64,000 bases of DNA from the NCBI RefSeq assembly GCF_000213655.1, contig NC_015554.1, positions 1,798,001 to 1,862,000 on the forward strand, given 5' to 3'. This stretch comes from Alteromonas naphthalenivorans. Its GTDB lineage: Bacteria; Pseudomonadota; Gammaproteobacteria; Enterobacterales; Alteromonadaceae. The notes under the pieces were generated by a model. It had not been told where the DNA came from. It did not search any database and saw nothing but the letters and a program-made list of their open reading frames with translations. Each line of letters opens with the position of its first letter. Within the stretch, counting starts at the first letter, position 1. A program made the translations under genes and the position numbers. Shown piece by piece: positions 30,715-39,549 of this stretch.

Positions 30715-30738
30715 AAGCCCTGTGAAACAGGGCTTTTT
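30715..30738 (+). terminator. Terminator after the glutamate dehydrogenase gene
   Basis: Perfect 9-bp stem AAGCCCTGT / ACAGGGCTT with loop GAA and a T tail. It lies inside a possible 5' extension of pyrD, which argues for the later pyrD start. Confidence 0.9.
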
Positions 30739-30768
30739 TATACCAAATACAAGCGAAAACAAACACCT

Positions 30769-31776
30769 ATGCAATCATTAGTGCAAAAACTGTTGCTTCA
30801 ATGCGAACCTGAAAAAAGCCATGACTTTACTATCAACTGGTTAAATAAAACGCAACACACGCCGTTGAAGTGGGCTTACAGCACCACGACAATCAAAAAG
30901 CCAGTGACGATTGCAGGTATAACCTTTGATAATCCTGTGGGTTTGGCGGCAGGCCTAGACAAAAACGGTGATTGCATAGATGCATTTGCTGAAATGGGGT
31001 TTGGTTTCGTAGAAATTGGGACGGTTACACCACGCCCGCAAGCGGGTAACCCTAAACCTCGATTATTCCGCATTCCTGAAAAACAGGCCATCATTAACCG
31101 TATGGGTTTTAACAACAAAGGCGTTGATCACTTAGTGTCTCAAGTGAAAAAAGCCCAGTTTAAAGGCCCCATTGGTATCAACATTGGTAAAAATAAAGAT
31201 ACTGATGATGCGAAAGCACTTGATGATTACCTTATTTGTTTGAACAAGGTTTACCCCTACGCCAGTTATGTGACTATCAATATTTCTTCACCCAATACCC
31301 CTGGGCTTAGAAACCTTCAGTATGGTGAAGCGCTAGATGCGTTACTAGTAGGCCTTAAAGCTGCGCAAGAAACCCTAACTCAAACTCACGGTAAATACGT
31401 ACCGCTATTTATAAAAATTGCACCGGATTTATCAGATGGCGAAATACAAAGTATTGCTCAATCGTTACTGTCTAGCAAAATGGATGGCGTTATCGCTACC
31501 AATACCACACTGTCCCGTGAAGCTGTTCAAGGGTTGAAGCATGCTGATGAAATGGGTGGGCTGAGCGGTTCTGTCTTAACCGACATGAGCTTAAATGTAA
31601 CGAAAAAGCTATCAAGTGCCCTTGATAGAGCAATCCCTATCATAGGTGTGGGCGGTATCGATTCTCCTGAGACCGCAAAAGCACGTTTAGATGCAGGAGC
31701 ATCGTTAGTTCAGGTATACTCTGCGTTCATCTATCAGGGGCCCGACCTCGTTAAACGCATTGTAAAAGCGCTATAA
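30769..31776 (+). CDS. pyrD: Dihydroorotate dehydrogenase (quinone), class 2
   Basis: 335 residues, one less than E. coli PyrD. Membrane-associated flavoprotein oxidising dihydroorotate to orotate with quinone, the fourth step of pyrimidine synthesis. The N-terminal amphipathic helix ([25 protein letters not shown]) is the quinone tunnel typical of class 2. FMN and substrate residues lie in [45 protein letters not shown] (catalytic Ser) and [36 protein letters not shown] 30769 is chosen because the upstream in-frame ATG lies within the preceding terminator. Confidence 0.96.
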   Translation: MQSLVQKLLLQCEPEKSHDFTINWLNKTQHTPLKWAYSTTTIKKPVTIAGITFDNPVGLAAGLDKNGDCIDAFAEMGFGFVEIGTVTPRPQAGNPKPRLFRIPEKQAIINRMGFNNKGVDHLVSQVKKAQFKGPIGINIGKNKDTDDAKALDDYLICLNKVYPYASYVTINISSPNTPGLRNLQYGEALDALLVGLKAAQETLTQTHGKYVPLFIKIAPDLSDGEIQSIAQSLLSSKMDGVIATNTTLSREAVQGLKHADEMGGLSGSVLTDMSLNVTKKLSSALDRAIPIIGVGGIDSPETAKARLDAGASLVQVYSAFIYQGPDLVKRIVKAL

Positions 31777-31851
31777 TTAGCGAAAGCGACACATTACAGT
31801 TTTATACACTCAAGCGTGTGTCAATAAACACACGCTCTATCAGGTAATTGA

Positions 31852-33993
31852 ATGAATACTATTCTGGCAACAACCAGCCGCGGTCTTGACGAACTCCTTA
31901 AGCAAGAAATACTCAATTTATGCCCAGATGCAGAAATTAAACAGTCTCCGGGCATGTTGCAATTTGAAGGAAGCAAAGAAGACGCTTATAAACTTTGCCT
32001 TTGGTCCCGTTTAGCCAACCGCGTTATTTGGATCTTAGGCACAGGAAAGGCAGGTAATGCTGAAGAGTTGTATAAGACCGCCATGGATATTGATTGGCAG
32101 ATGCATATGGAATCTCGCCATACGTTGTCAGTGCAATTTATTGGTACCAACTACGAAATTAAGAACACGCAGTTCGGCGCGGTTAGAATTAAAGATGCTA
32201 TTGTCGACCAGTTCGTAGAAGAAGGCCAAGCTCGCCCGTCGGTTGAGCGTAAAATGCCAGATTTCCCTGTATACGCCAGACTTCAACGAGACAATGTAAT
32301 TATTGGTCTTGATATGGCTGGTGCAAGTTTGCACCAACGTTCATATCGTCAAGAAACCGGTGATGCACCACTTAAAGAACATATTGCCTGTGCCATGCTA
32401 ATGCGCAGTGGCTGGACCGAAAACATGGACAAGCCCCTTGCTGACATGATGTGCGGTTCGGGCACAATTGCCATAGAAGCGGCCTTCATGGCGCGTAATA
32501 TTGCCCCTGGCATAAAGCGTGAATATTGGGGCTTTAGTAAATGGTTAAGCCACGATGCTGCATATTGGGATTCGTTGGTAAATGATGCTATTGCGAACCA
32601 AACAGAAAGTAAAAGCGAAATCTTTGCTGCTGATTACAACCGCAGAATGATTGCCATTGCCAAAGACAATGCTGATTATGCTGGCGTTTTTAACGATATT
32701 AAATTCAGCAATCAAGATGCCACTAAATCGTCACCGCCGGTTGCGACCCCAGGTTATATGGTGTCTAACCCACCTTACGGTGAACGTTTAGGTGAACTAA
32801 CTGCTCTTATTCCGCTTTTCAGCGAATGGGGTAAGCGCTTTAAAGAAGCTTGGAAAGGTTGGCACGTTTCACTGCTTAGCAGCAACCGTGACTTATTGCG
32901 TGTATTAAAATTACGTGCAACTAAAGACTACGGCATGAACAACGGTAAGCTAGAGTGCCGCTTAGTAAATTATGTGTTAAGCGAAGAAAACACGGTTCAA
33001 TTTTCTGAAGATGCGTCGAATCACGAATTTGCTAATCGCTTAAAGAAAAATCTTAAGAAAATGAAAGGTTGGATCAACAAGGTTGATACCAACTGTTACC
33101 GAATTTACGATGCCGACTTGCCCGATTACAACGTAGCAATTGATAGGTACGGCGATTGGTTGGTAGTTCAAGAATACGCGCCACCTAAAACGGTGTCGGA
33201 AGACAAAGCCCGTAAACGCTTGCAAGAAGTACTGCTTTATTTGCCTGGCGTGACGGGTGTTTCGCCTAAGCAAATTGTGCTTAAAGTACGCAGCCAGCAA
33301 AAAGGGACTAAGCAGTACGAAAAAATTAACCAGTCTGGCACCATGATGGAAGTTTACGAAAACGGTGCGCGCCTATTGGTGAACTTGACTGACTACTTAG
33401 ATACGGGGCTATTTCTAGATCATAGAAACACCCGTCAAAAAGTTATGCAGCTTTCAAAGGGTAAAGACGTGCTCAACCTGTTTGCTTACACCGGCAGTGT
33501 ATCTGTGTTTGCAGCCAAAGGTGGCGCAAAATCAGTAACTACCGTTGATATGTCTAACACCTATCTAGATTGGGCAAAAAAGAATGTGGCGCTTAATAAG
33601 CTAAATGGCCCACATGCTTTTGTTCAAGCTGATTGCACAACCTGGTTAGCCGATCATAAAGGTAAGTACGACTTAATTTTTATCGACCCACCTTCGTTTT
33701 CAAACTCTAAACGTATGCAAAGCACATGGGATGTTCAGCGCGACCATATTACCATGCTAACGAATGCCAGAAACTGCCTAAATGAAGGCGGTACGTTAAT
33801 TTTCTCTAACAATAAACGTGGCTTTAAGTTAGATGAAGAGGCGTTGCAGGAGCTTGGTTTTAGTATTGAAAATATTACCCAAGAAACCATTCCAGAAGAC
33901 TTTTCCCGCCGTGCAAACATCCATAAGTGCTGGATCCTTTCGTTATCAAAGGAAGCGTTACCAAAAGAAGCGTTATCAAGAGAAGCTTTATGA
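31852..33993 (+). CDS. rlmKL: Bifunctional 23S rRNA methyltransferase RlmKL
   Basis: 713 residues. Two methyltransferases are fused: the N-terminal half (THUMP domain then NPPYGERLGEL) makes m2G2445, and the C-terminal half (FAYTGSVSVFAAKGGAKSVTTVDMS, then FIDPPSFSNSKRM) makes m7G2069. The last 15 residues come from three nearly identical 15-base units (33945-33989) encoding SKEAL, PKEAL and SREAL; this tail is absent from E. coli and looks like recent tandem duplication. The stop overlaps the start of the next gene as ATGA. Confidence 0.95.
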   Translation: MNTILATTSRGLDELLKQEILNLCPDAEIKQSPGMLQFEGSKEDAYKLCLWSRLANRVIWILGTGKAGNAEELYKTAMDIDWQMHMESRHTLSVQFIGTNYEIKNTQFGAVRIKDAIVDQFVEEGQARPSVERKMPDFPVYARLQRDNVIIGLDMAGASLHQRSYRQETGDAPLKEHIACAMLMRSGWTENMDKPLADMMCGSGTIAIEAAFMARNIAPGIKREYWGFSKWLSHDAAYWDSLVNDAIANQTESKSEIFAADYNRRMIAIAKDNADYAGVFNDIKFSNQDATKSSPPVATPGYMVSNPPYGERLGELTALIPLFSEWGKRFKEAWKGWHVSLLSSNRDLLRVLKLRATKDYGMNNGKLECRLVNYVLSEENTVQFSEDASNHEFANRLKKNLKKMKGWINKVDTNCYRIYDADLPDYNVAIDRYGDWLVVQEYAPPKTVSEDKARKRLQEVLLYLPGVTGVSPKQIVLKVRSQQKGTKQYEKINQSGTMMEVYENGARLLVNLTDYLDTGLFLDHRNTRQKVMQLSKGKDVLNLFAYTGSVSVFAAKGGAKSVTTVDMSNTYLDWAKKNVALNKLNGPHAFVQADCTTWLADHKGKYDLIFIDPPSFSNSKRMQSTWDVQRDHITMLTNARNCLNEGGTLIFSNNKRGFKLDEEALQELGFSIENITQETIPEDFSRRANIHKCWILSLSKEALPKEALSREAL
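33945..33989 (+). repeat. Three-copy 15-base coding repeat at the 3' end of rlmKL
   Basis: Units TCAAAGGAAGCGTTA, CCAAAAGAAGCGTTA and TCAAGAGAAGCTTTA in tandem, each five codons. The downstream gene's start codon lies immediately after the third unit. Confidence 0.8.
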
Positions 33994-34223
33994 AAATAGT
34001 GTTTTACACGGGGCCTCAGTGTAGCTTGTGTGATTTAGCCGACATTGAGTTGGCTAATACGCAGCAGTTTTCTTCGTTAAACGTCGAGAAAGTAAATATT
34101 CGTAATAGCACCGACTTGTATCATTTATACGGTGCTCGTATTCCTGTATTAAAACGGGAAGACAATGGCGCCGAAATTGGCTGGCCATTTGATACCAACG
34201 CATTGGAGACATTCTTACAGTGA
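33990..34223 (+). CDS. Glutaredoxin-like DUF836 family protein
   Basis: 77 residues with a thioredoxin-fold start (MKIVFYTGPQCSLCDLADIEL) holding a CxxC pair at Cys11 and Cys14, and the cis-proline region ARIPVLKRE. Matches the glutaredoxin-like DUF836 group, of unknown redox partner. ATG 33990 overlaps the rlmKL stop; a start further upstream would read through the rlmKL repeat tail in another frame. The 3' end overlaps the uup GTG start by 4 bases, so rlmKL, this gene and uup form one coupled transcript. Confidence 0.87.
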   Translation: MKIVFYTGPQCSLCDLADIELANTQQFSSLNVEKVNIRNSTDLYHLYGARIPVLKREDNGAEIGWPFDTNALETFLQ

Positions 34224-36157
34224 GTATTTTGCAGTTAAAGAACATCACTGTTATCTACGGTAACCCTCCTTTATTAGATGGTGTTGAACTGATCGTTCAA
34301 CCCAAAGAGCGTGTGTGTTTAGTAGGCCGAAATGGCAGTGGTAAATCCACCTTAATGAAGGTGATTTCAGGTGATGTGATAGCCGATGACGGACAGCGCA
34401 TTATAGAAAGCGACACGATAATTGCTCGATTAGAGCAAGATCCGCCGCAAACCACAGATGTGACCCTTTTTGATTACGTTGCTGAAGGGTTAGCAGATGT
34501 AGGCGACACCATAAAAGCCTATCATCACCAGACTAAGTTAGTGACTGAAGACCCTAGTGAAGCTAATTTAAATCGTCTGCAAACTTTGCAGGAAACCTTG
34601 GAAGCTCGTGATGCATGGCAATTTGAGCAACAAATAGAACAAACGCTCACCATGCTTAAACTAGAGCCTGATATTTCATTGTCTACTTTATCAGGTGGCT
34701 GGCGACGTAAAGCGGCACTTGCACGCGCATTGGTTCGTTCACCTGATTTGCTGTTGCTTGACGAACCCACCAACCACTTAGATATCGAAATGATTCGCTG
34801 GTTGGAAAGTAGTTTATCTAATTACAACGGCGCTATTGTATTTGTAAGTCACGATAGGGCGTTTATCCGAAATATGGCAACCCGTATTGTGGATTTAGAC
34901 CGTGGTGGATTAACCAGTTACCCAGGCAACTACGAAACCTACCTAGAGAAAAAGCAGCAAGATCTTGAAGTAGAAGCTGCGCATAACGCCGAGTTTGATA
35001 AGAAACTTGCGCAAGAAGAGGTATGGATACGCCAAGGTATAAAAGCCCGTCGTACCCGTAACGAAGGCCGTGTACGTGCATTGAAAAAGCTGCGTGACGA
35101 ACGTAAAGCCAGACGTGCAGTACAAGGTAACGCGGTGGTAAGTCAGCACCAGGGCACGCGCTCGGGCAAGATGGTGTTTGAAGTCACCGATTTAGATTAC
35201 GCCATTGGCGGTAATCAAATTGTGAAGGGATTAAACCTTAATGTACTACGTGGCGATAAACTTGCCCTTGTTGGACCGAATGGTAGCGGTAAAAGTACGC
35301 TGATTAAGTTGTTATTAGGTGAAATAACACCCGATAACGGCAATTGTAAGCAAGGTACTAACCTTGAAGTGGCTTACTTTGACCAACATCGCCACGGTTT
35401 AGATTTGGAACAAACAGTGATTGATGCTGTAGGTGATGGTAAACGTGACCTAATGGTTAACGGCCACCCAAGGCATGTTATTAGTTATCTGCAAGATTAT
35501 TTGTTTTCACCGGAGCGCGTTAATGCGCCGGTTAAATCACTTTCTGGTGGTGAGAAAAACAGACTGATGCTTGCTAAGCTAATGCTCAAACCCAGTAACT
35601 TGCTAGTACTTGATGAACCAACAAACGATCTCGACGTTGAAACACTAGAGATGCTTGAAACCTTGTTGAATGAATATGCTGGCACGGTTTTGCTGGTAAG
35701 TCATGATAGGGAGTTTGTCGATAACGTCGCCAATAGTTGTGTCGTATTTGAAGGCGAAGGCTTTTTACGGGAGTTTATTGGAGGCTTCACTGATGTAGAG
35801 AGCTGGTACAAAGATCAGAACGCTAAACGTCAGCAAATCATTAAAGACGAAAAAGCCAAAGTAAAGAATGAAACTAATTTAAGTTCGAATAGTCCTAGTG
35901 CTAAGTCTTCTCCCCGTAAGACGAAAAAGTTATCATATAAAGATCAACGAGAACTTGAATCGCTGCCTGCAGATATTGAGCAGTATGAAAATGAATTAGC
36001 GGAAATGCAGTTGCTAGTTAACGACCCTGAATTCTTTAAAAAAGGGAACGATGAAACTGCGAAAACCTTAGCTCTATTAGCAGAGAAAGAACAAGCCTTA
36101 TCCCAGAAATATGCGCGCTGGGATGAATTAGAAAGTATGCTGGAAGATAATCAGTAG
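34220..36157 (+). CDS. uup: ABC-F family ATPase Uup
   Basis: 645 residues from a GTG start. Two ABC domains without membrane segments: Walker A GRNGSGKST and GPNGSGKST, signatures LSGGWRRKAALARAL and LSGGEKNRLMLAKLM, Walker B LLLLDEPTNHLD and LLVLDEPTNDLD, joined by the ABC-F linker (about 240-290, charged helices). The C-terminal 100 residues are the coiled-coil DNA/RNA-binding tail of Uup (QRELESLPADIEQYENELAEMQ). Uup acts on ribosomes and affects transposon excision and branched DNA intermediates. Co-translated with the glutaredoxin-like gene. Confidence 0.95.
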   Translation: MSILQLKNITVIYGNPPLLDGVELIVQPKERVCLVGRNGSGKSTLMKVISGDVIADDGQRIIESDTIIARLEQDPPQTTDVTLFDYVAEGLADVGDTIKAYHHQTKLVTEDPSEANLNRLQTLQETLEARDAWQFEQQIEQTLTMLKLEPDISLSTLSGGWRRKAALARALVRSPDLLLLDEPTNHLDIEMIRWLESSLSNYNGAIVFVSHDRAFIRNMATRIVDLDRGGLTSYPGNYETYLEKKQQDLEVEAAHNAEFDKKLAQEEVWIRQGIKARRTRNEGRVRALKKLRDERKARRAVQGNAVVSQHQGTRSGKMVFEVTDLDYAIGGNQIVKGLNLNVLRGDKLALVGPNGSGKSTLIKLLLGEITPDNGNCKQGTNLEVAYFDQHRHGLDLEQTVIDAVGDGKRDLMVNGHPRHVISYLQDYLFSPERVNAPVKSLSGGEKNRLMLAKLMLKPSNLLVLDEPTNDLDVETLEMLETLLNEYAGTVLLVSHDREFVDNVANSCVVFEGEGFLREFIGGFTDVESWYKDQNAKRQQIIKDEKAKVKNETNLSSNSPSAKSSPRKTKKLSYKDQRELESLPADIEQYENELAEMQLLVNDPEFFKKGNDETAKTLALLAEKEQALSQKYARWDELESMLEDNQ

Positions 36158-36172
36158 TAAATAGGATTTTAG

Positions 36173-37939
36173 ATGAAACGAACTCAGCTTGCCGTCGCCG
36201 TTCTGTTGGCAACAGGTAGTGTTTCGGCAATGGCCGAAACCTACACAGTAACACCACTTCCTTTACAGGATGTTGGTCAAAATAACTACGCTCGTTCTAT
36301 TGATAACACTGGAAAAATGTTATCAATGGTGCAGTTGGAATTTAACCCGCCTGTTGACGTAGAACAGCTAGAAGAAGACACCAGTTTCTTTACCAGTTAT
36401 TCTGGTTCGTTTGAAGATGAAGATGATGCGTTGCAGGGTGTCTTCACTGACGCCGACTACACTTTAGTTGTTAACTACCTTTTATCTAATCAAACCGCTT
36501 CTACGGGCCAAAAGTTAGCGAGCTATAGAACCTACTTAACTGATACCACTGACATTAGTTTGGTGCCAGGCTTAGACGAAGTTACCGACAAGTTCGACGA
36601 TTACACACAGTCTGTAGAAGCTGGCGGCAGAGACAGCGTAAGTGGTAACTTTATTGTAGGTGATTCTCCAGGTGTTGTTGTTCTGGACGAATACGAAAAC
36701 GAAGATGGCGACACCATCAATTACACTTACTCTGAGTTGCCACAGCAAGCGTTTGTTCAAACCACAAGTGGCACTAAAATTATTCCAGCGGTTGATGATA
36801 CCTTAGGTGGCTTCTCTTCAGCTCGCGCAGTTAATCAAAATCTGCAAGTGGCTGGCTTCAGCACTGTAAGCTTCTTAGATACGGTTGATGAAGCAGTAGA
36901 AACCTGTGAAGACGATGAAACCCGAGGTGATTTGCCGGAAGGCCGCTGTTTCTATAGCATTTACGGCGGTGATTTCAACGTACCCCGTATTTCTAGCTAT
37001 TTCGTGACAAACTCTACCAACTATTTACCTGCTTTCGTACTTTCATCGGAAGTCAATGCAACTATTTGGCAATTAGATGTTAACGGTGATGTGATAAGCA
37101 CTGATACATTCCCGTTGCTTTTCACGCCTGAAGAAGATGACACCTCACATTACTTTTCTTATGCCTATGATATTAATGAGCAAGGTATTGCAGTAGGTGA
37201 AGCATTAACGGGTGATGCGGTTACTATTACACGTCCTAACTCTTCAGGTTTGAATGAGAGCGAACGTGTCGCTACCGTATTTAGAGATGGTGAAACCGAA
37301 GAGTTGCTTCCTCGAGAAGAAAATTTACTTAGCCAAGCGATGGCGATTAACGATAACAACTGGGTAGCAGGTGCAGTGCTACGTGAGTCGAGTGATATCG
37401 CGCGTTCTCGTTTGTTCGCATACAACTTAGATACCACTGAGCAATTGTACCCAGATGGTTTCTTTGCGACTACCGGTGTTCAAGCAAATGCCATCAATAA
37501 TAATAATATTATTGTAGGTAAGTCAGACTACGATGCGACATCCGATACTGTTCGTGAGACACATGCTTTCATGTTCGATATTGATACTGAAGAGTTTCTT
37601 GATTTAAACGACTTAACGCCGTGTGACAGTGAATACACGTTGCTAGAAGCTATCGATATTAACGATAACGATGAGATTATCGCTAATGCACGTATTCGAT
37701 CTACAAGTAAATATGTTACCGGTGTTGACGTAATTAGCACTGAAGGTGAAACCATAGAGATTGATTCTATTGTTGCTGTGAAATTATCACCGACTGGTGG
37801 CTCAATTGACGATTGTAGTATTGATGACGACGGTGAAGAAGTTGATGATAGCTTCGAGCGTAGCGGGGCATCTACGGGCTTATTTGGTTTAATGGCACTG
37901 AGTTTTCTAGCCATTTTCCGTCGCAAATTGAAGAAATAA
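36173..37939 (+). CDS. Exported DUF3466 family protein with C-terminal anchor
   Basis: 588 residues. Signal peptide MKRTQLAVAVLLATGSVSAMA, then a DUF3466 region (TPLPLQDVGQNNYARSIDNTGKM and repeated ININxxxIIVG-like units such as AINNNNIIVGKSDYD). Very acidic. The C terminus is a short Ser/Gly segment, a hydrophobic helix (GLFGLMALSFLAIF) and a basic end (RRKLKK), a three-part layout like GlyGly-CTERM sorting signals. It is probably processed or anchored at the envelope. Function unknown. It starts 15 bp after uup. Confidence 0.82.
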   Translation: MKRTQLAVAVLLATGSVSAMAETYTVTPLPLQDVGQNNYARSIDNTGKMLSMVQLEFNPPVDVEQLEEDTSFFTSYSGSFEDEDDALQGVFTDADYTLVVNYLLSNQTASTGQKLASYRTYLTDTTDISLVPGLDEVTDKFDDYTQSVEAGGRDSVSGNFIVGDSPGVVVLDEYENEDGDTINYTYSELPQQAFVQTTSGTKIIPAVDDTLGGFSSARAVNQNLQVAGFSTVSFLDTVDEAVETCEDDETRGDLPEGRCFYSIYGGDFNVPRISSYFVTNSTNYLPAFVLSSEVNATIWQLDVNGDVISTDTFPLLFTPEEDDTSHYFSYAYDINEQGIAVGEALTGDAVTITRPNSSGLNESERVATVFRDGETEELLPREENLLSQAMAINDNNWVAGAVLRESSDIARSRLFAYNLDTTEQLYPDGFFATTGVQANAINNNNIIVGKSDYDATSDTVRETHAFMFDIDTEEFLDLNDLTPCDSEYTLLEAIDINDNDEIIANARIRSTSKYVTGVDVISTEGETIEIDSIVAVKLSPTGGSIDDCSIDDDGEEVDDSFERSGASTGLFGLMALSFLAIFRRKLKK

Positions 37940-37968
37940 TCAATTCGCTCTACTTTTAGTTATTTTTC

Positions 37969-37998
37969 AAAGGCCGCTCGTTTCTAGCGGCCTTTTTT
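37969..37998 (+). terminator. Terminator after the DUF3466 gene
   Basis: Perfect 10-bp stem AAAGGCCGCT / AGCGGCCTTT with 7-base loop and T tail. Confidence 0.9.
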
Positions 37999-38242
37999 AT
38001 TGCTAAAAGATTTAAAAATTGAAATATATATGCCCAAAAAGTGTAATATAAAATTCATCTATTTTTCATTGTATTACCAAATGTCAATGCTCTCTTTACA
38101 ATAATTATGTTGAACCATTTTGCACATTGCACTATCACAGTAGTGTGCACAATGACTTTTCCGCCACTATCAATTGAAAAACGATGTATTGGGCCCGAGA
38201 GAGAATTTGTAGCACATCCTACAAAGTTAAAGAGGCTAATCA
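37999..38242 (+). promoter_or_regulatory. Upstream region of rmf
   Basis: AT-rich spacer of about 240 bp. A partly symmetrical stretch around 38118-38154 (TTGCACATTGCACTA and TAGTGTGCACAATG) could be a regulator site. AAAGAGG lies 8 bases before the rmf ATG. I cannot assign a promoter with confidence. Confidence 0.35.
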
Positions 38243-38419
38243 ATGAAAAGACAAAAAAGAGATAAACTGACACGCGCCCATTCAAAAGGGTATCAAGCTG
38301 GTATTAGCGGTCGTTCAAAGGATATTTGTCCTTTTCAACAGAATGACGCTCGGTCGGAATGGTTAGGAGGCTGGCGCGAGGCGGTAGAAGACAGGCACGT
38401 AGGTCTTAGTGTTAAATAA
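38243..38419 (+). CDS. rmf: Ribosome modulation factor
   Basis: 58 residues. The sequence closely follows E. coli RMF: MKRQKRDKLTRAHSKGYQ, then GISGRSKDICPFQ and SEWLGGWREAVEDR. RMF binds the 30S subunit and dimerises 70S ribosomes into inactive 100S particles in stationary phase or starvation. AAAGAGG precedes the ATG. The rmf-fabA pair in convergent order is conserved in gammaproteobacteria, supporting the assignment. Confidence 0.96.
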   Translation: MKRQKRDKLTRAHSKGYQAGISGRSKDICPFQQNDARSEWLGGWREAVEDRHVGLSVK

Positions 38420-38452
38420 CGTCTTCTCTCTTAGAAAGTGATTAAGCAATGA

Positions 38453-38476
38453 AAAAGCCCCAGTAATGGGGCTTTT
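38453..38476. terminator. Bidirectional terminator between rmf and fabA
   Basis: Stem AAAAGCCCC / GGGGCTTTT with loop AGTAAT; A and T runs on both sides let it serve both convergent genes. Confidence 0.88.
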
Positions 38477-38499
38477 ATCGTTTTGACGCTGTTATTGCC

Positions 38500-39018
38500 C
38501 TAGAAGTTAGATGTGTCTTGGAACAAACCTACTTTAAGATCTTTCGCGACGTAGATTTCTCTACCATCTACTTCAACAGAACCATCCGCCATTCCCATGA
38601 AAAGCTTACGTTTGATAACACGCTTCATGGTGATTTTGTAATTCACTTTTTTGGCAGTAGGCAGTATTTGGCCTGTGAATTTCACCTCGCCCACGCCAAG
38701 AGCACGACCTTTACCTGGCCCATCACACCAGCCTAAGAAAAATCCGACCAGCTGCCACATGGCATCTAAACCCAAGCAACCAGGCATTACAGGGTCACCT
38801 GGGAAGTGACAATCGAAAAACCAAAGATCTGGCGTAATGTCTAACTCAGCAATTATTTCGCCTTTCCCATGTTCACCGCCATCTTCAGTAATAGAAACGA
38901 CACGATCCATCATTAGCATGTTAGGCGCGGGTAATTGGCTGTTACCTGGGCCGAACATTTCACCGCGGCTGCATGCTAATAAATCTTCTTTGTTAAAACT
39001 ATTTTTTCTGTCTGACAT
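38500..39018 (-). CDS. fabA: 3-hydroxydecanoyl-ACP dehydratase/isomerase
   Basis: 172 residues, same length as E. coli FabA. It dehydrates 3-hydroxydecanoyl-ACP and isomerises the trans-2 product to cis-3, committing to unsaturated fatty acid synthesis. The active-site His lies in [25 protein letters not shown] and the Asp in the same block; [13 protein letters not shown] and the end [13 protein letters not shown] are near identical to E. coli. ATG 39018 matches the E. coli N terminus; TTG 39024 two codons upstream is an alternative. Confidence 0.97.
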   Translation of the reverse strand: MSDRKNSFNKEDLLACSRGEMFGPGNSQLPAPNMLMMDRVVSITEDGGEHGKGEIIAELDITPDLWFFDCHFPGDPVMPGCLGLDAMWQLVGFFLGWCDGPGKGRALGVGEVKFTGQILPTAKKVNYKITMKRVIKRKLFMGMADGSVEVDGREIYVAKDLKVGLFQDTSNF

Positions 39019-39149
39019 TCCCAACTCGTTGTTTTTTAAATTCGCGGTGCTAATTTAGCGAACACTTGTAAGCTAAACAACTCCGAACAGTCATTTTTCT
39101 AAATAAAAACGCGTGTTAAACTCGAATTACTAACGAGCTAGTGATTACT

Positions 39150-39425
39150 ATGACAGAAAATACGAAAAACAGCACAATAAAAGAGAAGGCAAAAGCGAAT
39201 GCTGATAAGCAGCGCCGCTTTCGAGAACGTCAACGAGATGCAGGGAAAAAGCTTGTGAGAGGCTACGTTTCTCCAGAAGCCAAGCTTTGCTACGATGAAA
39301 TTAGAGAGAAAACAGGGTGGAGTGATAGTGAAGCCGTGTCTAACTCAGTACGTTTGATGTATGCCGCTTACAAATGTGGCCAAATTAAATTGCTTAATGA
39401 GTGGTTACGTAAAAACAACCGATAA
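39150..39425 (+). CDS. Small basic protein with ribbon-helix-helix-like features
   Basis: 91 residues. A strongly basic N-terminal stretch (KAKANADKQRRFRERQRDAGKKLVRGYVSPEA) is followed by a predicted strand and two helices (AKLCYDEIREKTGWSDSEAVSNSVRLMYAAYK), like CopB/RHH-type DNA-binding proteins. It may be a small DNA-binding regulator; the target is unknown. ATG 39150 is chosen over an in-frame GTG three codons upstream. Head to head with fabA across about 130 bp. Confidence 0.6.
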   Translation: MTENTKNSTIKEKAKANADKQRRFRERQRDAGKKLVRGYVSPEAKLCYDEIREKTGWSDSEAVSNSVRLMYAAYKCGQIKLLNEWLRKNNR

Positions 39426-39471
39426 CCCATTTTTACTACGCTTCGCGCGGTTACACGTAACCAAAATGGGT
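39425..39471. repeat. Nested inverted repeat downstream of the RHH-like gene
   Basis: Outer arms ACCCATTTT (39425-39433) and AAAATGGGT (39463-39471) enclose an inner inverted repeat GGTTAC/GTAACC (39449-39462) and a GC-rich loop. It lies between convergent genes (RHH-like and cry-DASH), so it may act as a terminator for either or be a REP-like element. Confidence 0.5.
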
Positions 39472-39549
39472 ATATTGGCTTCCCGTAGGCTACGCATAAC
39501 TTGAAAAAGGGGCTAGTTAGTGGGCATGTTAACGTAACCAATAAAGGTG

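Noticed and set aside
30709..30768. Longer pyrD from ATG 30709
   Set aside because: That stretch is the terminator hairpin of the preceding gene; ATG 30769 gives the usual PyrD N terminus.
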